Made by a program: the position numbers and the translations under genes | Source: G963422595 sp963422595 | Lineage (GTDB): Bacteria > Pseudomonadota > Gammaproteobacteria > UBA4575 | NCBI GenBank assembly: GCA_963422595.1 | Contig: OY730298.1 | Coordinates: forward strand, 1,302,001 to 1,366,000 | Direction of reading: 5' to 3' | Length of the DNA stretch: 64,000 nt | The notes under the pieces: generated by a model | The model's input: only the letters and a program-made list of their open reading frames with translations | The model's database searches: none | What the model was told of the DNA's origin: nothing | In this document: positions 1 to 7,939 of the stretch, piece after piece | How positions within the stretch are numbered: the first letter of the stretch is position 1 | Layout: every line of letters begins with the position of its first letter

Positions 1-120
1 GAAATGCCAAGTAAGTCTCAAGCTGAGAGTGCAATTAATGCCTTGAACGAAACCGATGTGAAGGGACGCAACGTCAGAGTTAATGAGGCACGTCCACGAC
101 CAGACAGAAATCGACGTTAG
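1..120 (+). CDS. RRM RNA-binding protein, C-terminal end
   Basis: The first 120 bases read as an open frame ending in TAG. The visible residues, KSQAESAINALNETDVKGR and then NVRVNEARPRP, match the last helix and strand of a single RNA recognition motif, in the style of the short cold-inducible RNA-binding proteins of bacteria. In that family the RRM is followed by a short basic, arginine-rich tail, as seen here in the final RPDRNRR. The protein probably binds single-stranded RNA in the cytoplasm. The N-terminal RNP motifs lie outside the window, so the start and full length are unknown. Confidence 0.75.
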   Translation, partial: EMPSKSQAESAINALNETDVKGRNVRVNEARPRPDRNRR

Positions 121-529
121 TCGTCATCACCGCGTTACGATTCTCTACTTTAGCAACCAAGCGTTTATCAAGTAGATAAACGCGGTACGCCCATGCCGAT
201 GTTTTGTATAGGTGAACTATGCATATTTATTTATGGTATTTATGGGCTAACGACAGTTAAAGACATAAGTGTCAGTTTTCGGTAAAGCTATATTGCCAAA
301 GTTTGGCTAAGTCCACCTGAAGATCTGGGATAGTAGCTTGGTCCCGTATGCGGCGACAAGCTATCAGGGAAAGCGCGATTATGCGAACTCGTTGATCAGC
401 TCCATGGCTCGTTCCAGATCACTGGCTCGGTTCCGGCATGGCTCAAGTGAATCAATCCAGGGTGCAGGGAAAATTCTTGTACCCGATTTTCGCGCATAAG
501 TTAGAGTAGCATGATTTTAATCAAGCGTT
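121..529. other. Intergenic stretch before bioA
   Basis: No gene is apparent. The only clear structure is a perfect 9-bp hairpin (GCGTTTATC / GATAAACGC, 5-base loop) at 161-183. It lies about 40 bases after the RRM gene and may end its transcript, although no T-run follows it. I see no convincing promoter for bioA. Confidence 0.5.
161..183 (+). terminator. Hairpin after the RRM gene
   Basis: Nine perfectly paired bases (161-169 with 175-183) enclose the loop AAGTA. The position just downstream of a stop codon suits a transcript end, but the missing U-tract means it may instead be a 3'-end stabilising hairpin. Confidence 0.35.
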
Positions 530-1885
530 ATGCGTATGAATTCATCTGAATTAAGGCAAAAAGACAGGGCTTTTATTTGGCATCCCTGTACTCAAATGAA
601 GGATCATGAATTTTTGCCCATACTACCTATCAAAAGGGCGAAAGGAGTATGGCTTGAAGATTTTGACGGCAATCGATACCTGGATGCGATCAGCTCATGG
701 TGGGTGAACATATTTGGTCATAGTAACGAAAGAATTAACTCAGCTATAAAACAGCAACTCGACCAAATTGAGCATGTACTGCTTGCTGGATGCTCCCATG
801 AAGCCGTAATTGATCTATCCGCGCAGCTCGTGCAGATTACGCCGGCTACGTTATCCAAATGCTTTTACGCCGATAATGGCTCCTCGGCCATTGAAGTCGC
901 CTTAAAAATGAGCTTTCACTATTGGAGAAACATCGGACAACCGCAAAAGACTAAATTTATTAACCTTAGTAACTCCTACCATGGCGAAACCATAGGCGCG
1001 CTATCGCTTGGCGACGTTGATCTATACAAACAAGCATACAAACCGTTACTACTTGACGTCATCACAGTGCCAAGTCCTGATGGCTTTAATCGTGCAGCGG
1101 GCGAGTCGCAGGCCGCTTATGCTGCGCGCATGTTCGCACATATGGAGCGTACTTTACAGCGGCATGCCAACGAAGTATGCGCTGTAGTGGTAGAGCCCCT
1201 GGTCCAGTGTGCGGGAAATATGCGTATGTATGCCGCAAATTATCTAGCGTTACTACGCGCGGCATGCGATACCTGCGGAGTGCACCTCATCGCGGATGAA
1301 ATCGCTGTCGGTTTTGGGCGCACCGGCACCATGTTTGCTTGTGAACAGGCCAACGTCAGCCCGGATTTTATGTGTCTGTCGAAGGGCCTTACTGGAGGCT
1401 ATCTGCCCCTATCAGTAGTGCTCACCACAGAGCGTGTATACGCGGCTTTTTATGACGATTATGAAAACATGACCGCATTTCTGCATTCACACAGCTATAC
1501 CGGAAACGCCTTGGGTTGTGCCGCCGCGCTCGCCACGTTAGATATTTTTAACACCGACAAAATCATTGATGCGAACAAAGTCTTAATAAAAGAATTTGCC
1601 AAACAATGTGCGAGATTTCAGGATCATCCGAATATTGGCGAAGTCAGGCAGTGCGGCATGATAGTTGCCATAGAACTAGTGCAGGACAAGGCCACGCGAC
1701 GGCCATATCCATGGCAACAACGGCGTGGTCTGGAAGTATACAAATATGGCCTTAAAAATAACGTCCTACTCAGGCCATTGGGCAATGTGATTTACTTCAT
1801 GCCGCCTTATGTAATCACCACCGAAGAAATTCACATGCTGGTTGACATTGCCGAGCGCGGTATCGAAATTGCACTAAAAAAATAA
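530..1885 (+). CDS. bioA: Adenosylmethionine-8-amino-7-oxononanoate aminotransferase
   Basis: This enzyme transfers the amino group of S-adenosylmethionine to KAPA, giving DAPA in biotin synthesis. It is cytoplasmic and uses pyridoxal phosphate. The 451 residues match the usual length for fold-type I class III aminotransferases. The N-terminal HPCTQM (18-23) and SSWWVN are typical of BioA. DNGSSA (116-121) binds the cofactor phosphate, DE (256-257) contacts the pyridine ring, and the Schiff-base lysine is K285 in LSKGLTGGYLP. Two in-frame ATGs (530 and 536) could serve as start; neither has a strong ribosome-binding site. No other biotin gene is adjacent, so the pathway is split in this genome. 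Confidence 0.93.
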   Translation: MRMNSSELRQKDRAFIWHPCTQMKDHEFLPILPIKRAKGVWLEDFDGNRYLDAISSWWVNIFGHSNERINSAIKQQLDQIEHVLLAGCSHEAVIDLSAQLVQITPATLSKCFYADNGSSAIEVALKMSFHYWRNIGQPQKTKFINLSNSYHGETIGALSLGDVDLYKQAYKPLLLDVITVPSPDGFNRAAGESQAAYAARMFAHMERTLQRHANEVCAVVVEPLVQCAGNMRMYAANYLALLRAACDTCGVHLIADEIAVGFGRTGTMFACEQANVSPDFMCLSKGLTGGYLPLSVVLTTERVYAAFYDDYENMTAFLHSHSYTGNALGCAAALATLDIFNTDKIIDANKVLIKEFAKQCARFQDHPNIGEVRQCGMIVAIELVQDKATRRPYPWQQRRGLEVYKYGLKNNVLLRPLGNVIYFMPPYVITTEEIHMLVDIAERGIEIALKK

Positions 1886-2017
1886 CTGGCAATAAAACTA
1901 ACCGTTTGAAAATCGTTTACCTGGATAGCCTGACCGCAATTACCATAATACCCACTAAAATTACAGACACCATAGACAACCAACCTAAAATTTCCCACAA
2001 TAACCAAGGTACGGCTT

Positions 2018-2359
2018 ATGAGTGAAACAATTTTTGCCAAAATCATCAACAGAGAGATTCCTGCTGAAATAATTTTTGAAGATGACCTGTGTCTGGCATG
2101 CAAAGACGTCAATCCTCAAGCACCAATCCACGTTCTCGTTATTCCTAAAAAGCCAATCTCAAAACTAACCGAAGCCAGCGACGATGATCGAGATCTGCTC
2201 GGTCACATGCTACTCAAAATCAAACATATCGTCGATGATTTAGGCTGTACGGACGCCTGCCGCGTGGTCATAAACAATGGTGCCAATGCTGGCCAAAGCG
2301 TTTTTCATCTACACCTGCACGTATTGGCCGGGCGTCCTTTTAGCTGGCCTCCGGGGTAA
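2018..2359 (+). CDS. HIT family purine nucleoside phosphoramidase (HinT-like)
   Basis: A 113-residue protein of the histidine triad family, Hint branch, which hydrolyses AMP-lysine and related phosphoramidates. The triad is HLHLH, with H97, H99 and H101, and N87-G88 and Q93-S94 upstream complete the nucleotide pocket. The N-terminal SETIFAKIINREIPA is typical of bacterial HinT. AAGGT about 11 bases before the ATG can act as ribosome-binding site. It is preceded by 132 bases without a gene and probably forms its own transcript. The exact substrate cannot be read from the sequence. Confidence 0.92.
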   Translation: MSETIFAKIINREIPAEIIFEDDLCLACKDVNPQAPIHVLVIPKKPISKLTEASDDDRDLLGHMLLKIKHIVDDLGCTDACRVVINNGANAGQSVFHLHLHVLAGRPFSWPPG

Positions 2360-2520
2360 TCACCATCGTTGATAAACGACACGAGTAGCTGGTTACCCTA
2401 TCCGGCGGTGGCATACGGTGACGCGACACCTCGGGCCGGCCGTATCATCGTGGCCATTGCGTTTCTCAGCAACCCGACTTAGTGTAAAATACAGATAATG
2501 TGATACTTAAGGGTTCTTGC

Positions 2521-3447
2521 ATGAAAAATTTCATATTCCTGCTTAGTGTCGTAGCAATCGTCCTGCTCCAGCCGGCGCGTGCCGAGCGTTATTTGCTACC
2601 CCCAAGTGGCAGCTCTATGGTCGGGCAATTAGCTATTATCAGCGCGCGCCATGAAGACACCTTTATTCATTTAGCAAGAAAGTTTGCCGTAGGCTTTCAA
2701 GAGCTTGTAATCGCCAACTCCAAAGTTGACCCATGGCTGCCTGGTGAGGGGACTCAAATAGTGGTTCCCAGCCGATACATCCTACCGGATACCGCACGTG
2801 AAGGGCTGGTACTCAACCTGGCTGAAATGCGTCTGTACTACTACCCCGGCAATTCAGATAGTGGTACTCAATACGTCCACACCTATCCGATCAGTATCGG
2901 CAAGGAAGGTTGGCACACGCCTCACAGCCTGACGCGCGTCATTTCCAGGCTCAAAGACCCTACCTGGTTCCCGCCGGAATCTATCAGAAAAGAGCACGCG
3001 CAAAGAAATGACCCGCTACCCGCGTCAGTACCTCCCGGCCCCGACAACCCGCTGGGTAAATACGCCTTACGTCTGGCGTTGCCTGGTTATTTAATACATG
3101 GCACTAATGAACCGCGAGGCATAGGTATGAAAGTCACGCATGGGTGTATACGCTTACACCCTGACGATATAAAAGACCTGTTCAATCGGGTTTCTATTGG
3201 CACGCCGGTAACCATCGTCAACCAACCATACAAACTGACGTGGCATAGTGGGCAGCTATACGCGGAGATGCACCCTAATGAAGGCAACGAATCCAAGACA
3301 AACTCCCGGCACCTGACCCAGTTTGTAAAAGCCGTTATTACCGCTACCGGATCGGGTAAAGACTACAAAGTAAACTGGAAATTGGCCAACGATCTCGCGA
3401 AAACCAAAACCGGCCTACCTGTTATTGTCGGCACACAGCGGCAATAA
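2521..3447 (+). CDS. L,D-transpeptidase with LysM domain (YbiS/ErfK type)
   Basis: A periplasmic L,D-transpeptidase of the YkuD family, 308 residues from the chosen ATG. An upstream in-frame ATG at 2500 exists, but starting at 2521 places the signal peptide (about 1-21, ending ARA) at the terminus. Residues 35-85 form a LysM peptidoglycan-binding domain. The catalytic domain spans about 95-235 and holds the signature HGTNEPRGIGMKVTHGCIRL with H193, H207 and nucleophile C209. Enterobacterial relatives attach Braun lipoprotein to meso-diaminopimelate. The next gene, on the opposite strand, encodes an Lpp-like protein ending in lysine, which fits a lipoprotein-anchoring role better than 3-3 cross-linking. 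A C-terminal extension of about 70 residues is not recognised. Confidence 0.9.
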   Translation: MKNFIFLLSVVAIVLLQPARAERYLLPPSGSSMVGQLAIISARHEDTFIHLARKFAVGFQELVIANSKVDPWLPGEGTQIVVPSRYILPDTAREGLVLNLAEMRLYYYPGNSDSGTQYVHTYPISIGKEGWHTPHSLTRVISRLKDPTWFPPESIRKEHAQRNDPLPASVPPGPDNPLGKYALRLALPGYLIHGTNEPRGIGMKVTHGCIRLHPDDIKDLFNRVSIGTPVTIVNQPYKLTWHSGQLYAEMHPNEGNESKTNSRHLTQFVKAVITATGSGKDYKVNWKLANDLAKTKTGLPVIVGTQRQ

Positions 3448-3484
3448 AGCTCGTTTTAATGACGCGCCAAAGTTAGCGGCCAAT

Positions 3485-3512
3485 AAAAAGGGTTCGCCAA
3501 GCAAACCCTTTT
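3485..3512. terminator. Bidirectional terminator between ldt and lpp-like gene
   Basis: AAAAAGGGTTCGC pairs with GCAAACCCTTTT across a short loop, giving an A-run on one side and a T-run on the other. Transcripts of both convergent neighbours would end here. Confidence 0.7.
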
Positions 3513-3548
3513 ACCCATATAGCCAATGAAAAAGCAGTAAAGTTTGAT

Positions 3549-3854
3549 TTACTTAGAGCTCATGGAATCATCAAACATACGGCTCATGCGGTCTGAGTTT
3601 GCGTCACAGCAGGCTTGTGCGTCGCCGGCAGCTTCTGCGGCCGAAAATGCCATATCTTTAGCGGTACCAGCATCGTAAGACGCGCTGTTTGCGGTGCGTA
3701 AAGCCTCTTCAGCAATCGAGCGCACCTCTGCTACAGCCGCTTCCAGTTCTGCCAAAGGATTGCTTGGCGCCTCCACGGCAGTAGTTTGACACCCCATGGA
3801 AAATGCAGTCGCTAACGCAAATACAGCAGGGAAAAGAAGTTTCTTAGTTAGCAT
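3549..3854 (-). CDS. Lpp/OprI-like alanine-zipper lipoprotein
   Basis: A 101-residue outer-membrane lipoprotein. The start at 3854 is chosen because it has GGAG ten bases upstream and puts a signal peptide at the N terminus; a longer frame to 3944 would bury it. The lipobox ends FSMGC with the lipidated C22. Residues 33-95 form an alanine-rich heptad helix of the Lpp/OprI kind, expected to trimerise. The last residue is lysine (SMSSK), the residue whose side chain is cross-linked to peptidoglycan in E. coli Lpp. Two adjacent cysteines at 82-83 inside the coil are unusual. It faces an L,D-transpeptidase gene, the likely partner. Confidence 0.85.
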   Translation of the reverse strand: MLTKKLLFPAVFALATAFSMGCQTTAVEAPSNPLAELEAAVAEVRSIAEEALRTANSASYDAGTAKDMAFSAAEAAGDAQACCDANSDRMSRMFDDSMSSK

Positions 3855-4184
3855 ATTATTAACTCCGAAGTTGTTTAAATTGTAATCGTACGACTTGTAA
3901 ATTAACGTAAGCCACAGTACCTCATCACCTTCCCAAGAGGGCATGTAAGCTTATGTGACTTTGGTACTTTAGCAAAACGTTGGTATTGTAAGTAAAAATG
4001 CCATAATTACCAAGTAAATTATGAATTAATGCGGTTTCTTAAGCCAATTCCGTAAAAAACAGACGGTGTGCGGCATTAAAGCCGTTCTGATACAAACGCA
4101 CATGATGCTGGGCACAGTTTAGTGCTGGCAGGCGGGCTTAAGGTGCGGCGTGATCATAGTGCCTGTATCTCGCGGCTGGCAGCA

Positions 4185-4213
4185 TTGGTAATTGCCTGAA
4201 AATGTCATATTAT
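4185..4213 (+). promoter_or_regulatory. Promoter of cfa
   Basis: TTGGTA (4185-4190) and TATTAT (4208-4213) lie 17 bases apart, a good sigma-70 match. Transcription would start near 4220, leaving a leader of about 27 bases before the GTG of cfa. The remaining bases between the divergent lpp-like gene and cfa show nothing else clear. Confidence 0.5.
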
Positions 4214-4246
4214 TGACAAGCTTGATACAGTTCAAAGGTGTGAAGA

Positions 4247-5359
4247 GTGAGCGCTTTAGTTAAAAAAGCACGCAATCTGTTAGCTGCGGCGGGCGTGGAA
4301 ATTAACGGTGATCGCGATTGGGACTTACAGGTTCACGACAATCGTTTTTACCGGCGCGTTTTTGCCCAGGGTTCGCTGGGGATGGGAGAGTCGTATATGG
4401 ACAAATGGTGGGACGTAGCGGCCTTAGATCAGTTTTTCTGTAAGGTCTTATCTGCCAAATTAAACTCTAAAATAAATCCGTACAAAATGATCTGGTTGGT
4501 TTGGCAATCGAAGCTATGCAACCTTCAAACTATGCGGCGCGCTTTTCAGGTAGGGCAAGCTCACTACGATATAAGCAACGATCTGTTTCGCTGCATGTTA
4601 GACAAACGTTTAACGTATACCTGTGGCTATTGGAAAAATGCTAATAACTTACATCAGGCGCAAGAGGCAAAATTAGACTTAGTGTGTCGCAAGATTGGAT
4701 TAAAGAAAGGTCAACGGGTTCTTGATATTGGGTGTGGTTGGGGCAGTTTTATTAAATTCGCGGCGCAAAAATATGGTGCCGAAGCGGTTGGTATAACAGT
4801 CTCGAAAGAGCAGGCCGAATTTGCCAGGAACGACTGCGCGGGATTGCCCATAGAAATAAGGCTACAAGATTATCGCCAGCTTGATGAAAAATTTGATCAC
4901 GTCATTTCGCTGGGGATGTTTGAGCACGTTGGGCCTAAAAATTACCGGAAATACATGCAAGTCGTATCGCGCTGTCTTAAAGAAGAAGGCATATTTCTGT
5001 TGCACACCATTGGCGCGCTTACAACCAGATATAGCCCTGATGCGTGGATTAACAAATACATATTTCCCAATGGCATCCTACCTTCAATGAGAGACATAAG
5101 TGCTGCCGTCGAAGGGTATTTCGTGTTAGAAGACCTGCATAATTTCGGCGCGGATTACGACAAAACCCTGATGGCGTGGTGCAACAATTTTGATGTCCAC
5201 TGGCTGCGCTTGCGGGAAAAGCACAGTGAACGCTTTTATCGAATGTGGAAATACTACCTACTGGCCTGCGCGGGTGCTTTTCGGGCGCGCGACATTCAGC
5301 TTTGGCAACTGGTATTCACCAAAAACGGCATCGCTGGTGGGTATACGCCGATTACCTGA
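4247..5359 (+). CDS. cfa: Cyclopropane-fatty-acyl-phospholipid synthase
   Basis: This enzyme adds a methylene group from S-adenosylmethionine across double bonds of membrane lipid acyl chains, usually in stationary phase or under acid and redox stress. The protein has 370 residues against 382 in E. coli. The SAM site is LDIGCGWGSF (159-168), preceded by YDISNDLF and followed by GMFEHVG, all conserved in the family. The start is a GTG at 4247, supported by the length of the N-terminal domain. The next two genes follow on the same strand after 35 and 5 bases and are probably cotranscribed. Confidence 0.93.
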   Translation: MSALVKKARNLLAAAGVEINGDRDWDLQVHDNRFYRRVFAQGSLGMGESYMDKWWDVAALDQFFCKVLSAKLNSKINPYKMIWLVWQSKLCNLQTMRRAFQVGQAHYDISNDLFRCMLDKRLTYTCGYWKNANNLHQAQEAKLDLVCRKIGLKKGQRVLDIGCGWGSFIKFAAQKYGAEAVGITVSKEQAEFARNDCAGLPIEIRLQDYRQLDEKFDHVISLGMFEHVGPKNYRKYMQVVSRCLKEEGIFLLHTIGALTTRYSPDAWINKYIFPNGILPSMRDISAAVEGYFVLEDLHNFGADYDKTLMAWCNNFDVHWLRLREKHSERFYRMWKYYLLACAGAFRARDIQLWQLVFTKNGIAGGYTPIT

Positions 5360-5394
5360 TATGCGATCGTAAGCCGATAGCATTCGGATTTATC

Positions 5395-5835
5395 ATGCCA
5401 CGCTTTATATCCATCGCCAAAGCTGCGTTATTGGCAAGCGTATCGGCAAGGGAAATCCAGAAAAAAATTGATGCTAGTCAGCTAGCCGTCACGCGCGGTC
5501 AAATCCACGTTGACGATCTGCTCGAATGCTATCCTGGAATTCGAGTTGAAGAAGCCGACATGCTCTCCCTGGTAACAAAAATAAAAGAACAATCGTTTGC
5601 CACGGCCGCACAAAAACAGCATGGTGAAGTCACGATCGCGTCTTTACAGCAAGAACTAAGTAAACTACGGGCGAGTACCAACTACTATCGCGAGCAATCA
5701 AAAAAATTTGAAGAAATAGTCATCTACGTGCGTGACAACCTGGAAGAACTACAACAAAAAACGCAAGACGGCCAACGTATCAAAGGCTTGATTCATTGGC
5801 TAGAGCAACATCTTAGCAAGATCAAACACTGCTGA
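5395..5835 (+). CDS. HTH/coiled-coil protein of unknown function
   Basis: A 146-residue protein I cannot name. Residues 4-45 (SIAKAALLASVSAREIQ onward to DDLLECYPG) resemble the MerR/excisionase type of winged-helix DNA-binding segment that precedes a single recognition helix. Residues 55-140 are a charged, glutamine-rich coiled coil without any catalytic signature. The start at 5395 places the HTH segment at the N terminus; a longer frame runs back into cfa. It sits 35 bases after cfa and 5 bases before a PerM-type permease, which suggests one operon. A regulator or scaffold of the neighbouring membrane functions is possible, but this is inference. Confidence 0.6.
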   Translation: MPRFISIAKAALLASVSAREIQKKIDASQLAVTRGQIHVDDLLECYPGIRVEEADMLSLVTKIKEQSFATAAQKQHGEVTIASLQQELSKLRASTNYYREQSKKFEEIVIYVRDNLEELQQKTQDGQRIKGLIHWLEQHLSKIKHC

Positions 5836-5840
5836 CGTAC

Positions 5841-6896
5841 ATGCAAGGTTCATCCAACCCCGTCGGGCTCCCATTACTGATTACGCTAGCCGCCTGTGTC
5901 GTAGTGGTAGCCGGAATCCGCGCCGCCGAGGCACTGGTAGTCCCTTTTTTATTATCCGTATTTATCGCCATAATCAGCACCCCCGCATTACTGTGGTTGG
6001 AAGACAGGCGCATGCCTCGCTGGTTTGCCATGATCATTATTTTAATCGCAATAATATGTACCGCCGTCATGCTCTCCATCTTAATTGGTTCATCAATCAA
6101 AAACTTCTCGCAAGACCTGCCTGAATATCAGCAACGCCTGGCTAGCTTACTCAAGCAAATTGCAGATTGGGTAAATCAATACGGCGTCGATCTATCCACG
6201 AGCACTCTGATTAGTTACCTGAATCCTGGTGCCGCCATGCAGCTGGTAGCAGACGTGTTAAACGGGTTGGGTTCAATATTTGGCAATATATTTTTAATAC
6301 TACTAACAGTCGTTTTTATTTTATTCGAAGCCTCCTCCATGCCGCGCAAATTGCGCGCCGGGTTATCCAATGCCGAAGAATCGCTGGGGACGTTTATTAT
6401 CGTAGCGAGTAACGTCAATCGTTATTTAGCGATTAAAACCGTCACCAGCCTGGCAACAGGTTTAGTCGTAGCGATTGCCTTAGCAATTATCGGGGTAGAC
6501 TATCCGCTGCTCTGGGGACTCATCGCGTTTTTATTCAATTACATTCCAAACATTGGCTCCATTATCGCAGCAGTGCCGGCGGTATTGTTAGCCTTGGTGC
6601 AATTAGGAACGGGCGAGGCCTTAATCACCATCGCCGTATACGTAGTAGTAAACGTTTTAATAGGCAGCATCATCGAACCCAGGATGTTAGGCCGGCAAGT
6701 TGGGCTATCCACGCTCGTCGTGTTTCTATCGTTAGTTTTCTGGGGATGGGTATTCGGGCCTGTTGGTATGTTCTTATCCGTACCGTTAACCATGACGGCC
6801 AGAATCGCATTGGAAAGCAATGCAAAAACGCGCTGGTTAGCGATTGTATTAGGAAATGAAGTAAAGCCAAACGAATCCAACACCGTGAATGTATAA
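5841..6896 (+). CDS. AI-2E family transporter (PerM/YhhT type)
   Basis: A 351-residue inner-membrane protein of the AI-2E exporter superfamily. Two N-terminal helices (12-50 and about 58-80) precede a soluble loop with SQDLPEYQQRL, then a block of five or six helices. The C-terminal signature, with NYIPNIGSIIAAVPAVLLAL and later EPRMLGRQVGLSTLVVFLSL split over the membrane, is typical. Family members have been linked to autoinducer-2 export or cation/proton antiport, so the transported substrate cannot be assigned. It is the last gene of the probable cfa transcript. Confidence 0.85.
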   Translation: MQGSSNPVGLPLLITLAACVVVVAGIRAAEALVVPFLLSVFIAIISTPALLWLEDRRMPRWFAMIIILIAIICTAVMLSILIGSSIKNFSQDLPEYQQRLASLLKQIADWVNQYGVDLSTSTLISYLNPGAAMQLVADVLNGLGSIFGNIFLILLTVVFILFEASSMPRKLRAGLSNAEESLGTFIIVASNVNRYLAIKTVTSLATGLVVAIALAIIGVDYPLLWGLIAFLFNYIPNIGSIIAAVPAVLLALVQLGTGEALITIAVYVVVNVLIGSIIEPRMLGRQVGLSTLVVFLSLVFWGWVFGPVGMFLSVPLTMTARIALESNAKTRWLAIVLGNEVKPNESNTVNV

Positions 6897-7020
6897 GCGC
6901 GTTATCAGATTTGACGGAATACTGTGCAAAAGATATAAACATATTCTTCCTGAACGTCCATGTTCACATTTCCCTACCCCCAAACCAACCATCTCACTTT
7001 AGCACAGCCACACAAATGAA

Positions 7021-7079
7021 ACCCTCTCCCAGAGGGAGAGGGTAGGGTGAGGGCGTACAGGCACAGCCCCCGTGCCTGT
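7021..7079. repeat. Palindromic repeat pair (REP-like)
   Basis: ACCCTCTCCC and GGGAGAGGGT (7021-7043) form a perfect 10-bp stem around AGA. Directly after, ACAGGCAC (7057-7064) pairs with GTGCCTGT (7072-7079). The first palindrome with the trailing AGGGTGAGGGC resembles an extragenic repeat that is widespread in proteobacterial genomes. Its copy number in this genome cannot be judged from one window. Confidence 0.55.
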
Positions 7080-7157
7080 CCACATAATCCCTCGCAAAAA
7101 TTAAACCCTGAATCCTACTTATCCTGCTCTTTTTACTTCTTTGTTATTCTGTAAATA

Positions 7158-7187
7158 CTGTATATCCATGTTCATATTCTTTACTAC
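7158..7187 (+). repeat. Dispersed repeat, copy B
   Basis: CTGTATATCCATGTTCATAT followed by TCTTTACTAC. Near-identical copies occur at 29909-29947 and 30581-30620, with partial ones at 6956-6970 and 30621-30643. Confidence 0.55.
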
Positions 7188-7235
7188 ATACGGGCAAATA
7201 CATATAAAATTTAAGCGTTAGGAAAACGTACTCAA

Positions 7236-7733
7236 ATGTCTGATTCAATTGCTAATCATATTCACGGGTCTGTACATACCCTCGCTAGGTTGATGATTAA
7301 TAGGCAACTCAAGCTAACTATTGCAGAATCTTGTACGGGTGGAATGTTTGCACAGAAGATTACTGCTTTGAGTGGCAGTTCAAAATGGTTTGAGTGTGGC
7401 TTTGTGACCTATAGTAACGAGTCCAAGATACGCTTATTGGGAGTACAAGCTAAAGTCTTGGATGAATATGGTGCAGTAAGTGAGGAGGTAGCCCGGCAAA
7501 TGGCACTTGGTGCAATGCGGTATGGTGTTGCGGATCTGGCCGTATCCATAACTGGAATTGCCGGCCCCGAGGGCGGGGTCGCGGGCAAGCCAGTTGGCAG
7601 CGTCTATATTGCCATCGCTGATTTAAGTAAGCAGGTGCATGCAACGCATTATCTATTTGCGGGAGATAGAGATACGGTACGCCAACAATCCACACATGCG
7701 GCCGTCGTGCAGTTGATTGAGTGCCTAAGCTAA
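7236..7733 (+). CDS. pncC: Nicotinamide-nucleotide amidohydrolase (CinA C-terminal domain)
   Basis: PncC deamidates nicotinamide mononucleotide to nicotinate mononucleotide, recycling the product of bacterial DNA ligase and other NAD consumers. The 165 residues equal the stand-alone E. coli enzyme, without the N-terminal molybdopterin-binding-like domain of full CinA. Signatures are TIAESCTGG (28-36), which carries the catalytic serine, YSNESK, and SITGIAGPEGG. It lies directly before recA, as in many gammaproteobacteria and Gram-positives, where the name CinA reflects competence-induced cotranscription with recA. Confidence 0.93.
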   Translation: MSDSIANHIHGSVHTLARLMINRQLKLTIAESCTGGMFAQKITALSGSSKWFECGFVTYSNESKIRLLGVQAKVLDEYGAVSEEVARQMALGAMRYGVADLAVSITGIAGPEGGVAGKPVGSVYIAIADLSKQVHATHYLFAGDRDTVRQQSTHAAVVQLIECLS

Positions 7734-7939
7734 AGAATATACATGATTAAAAATCGTTCACTAAAACCCCATGTAACCCTGTTTCATAAAGTGCCAAAGG
7801 CAGATTTTCCAGGAAAGTTAGCAGGTTTCATTTATTAGATTCCGTTTCGGATAAAAATACCACTCGATAAATATCTTGTTACTTAATATATGTGATAATT
7901 CAGAACCATGACCGATACAAATTAATTGAGGAGTAAGCG

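Larger units (their letters stand above)
6897..7235. other. Repeat-rich intergenic stretch before pncC
   Basis: No gene is seen in these 339 bases. They hold a perfect palindrome at 7021-7043, a second inverted repeat at 7057-7079, and two copies of a dispersed motif containing TCCATGTTCA (6957-6966 and 7158-7187). The area looks like a landing place for small repeats. Confidence 0.6.

Noticed and set aside
7158..7173. Possible LexA box upstream of pncC
   Set aside because: CTGTATATCCATGTTC matches only the left half; the right half should be ACAG. The segment is a copy of a dispersed repeat.
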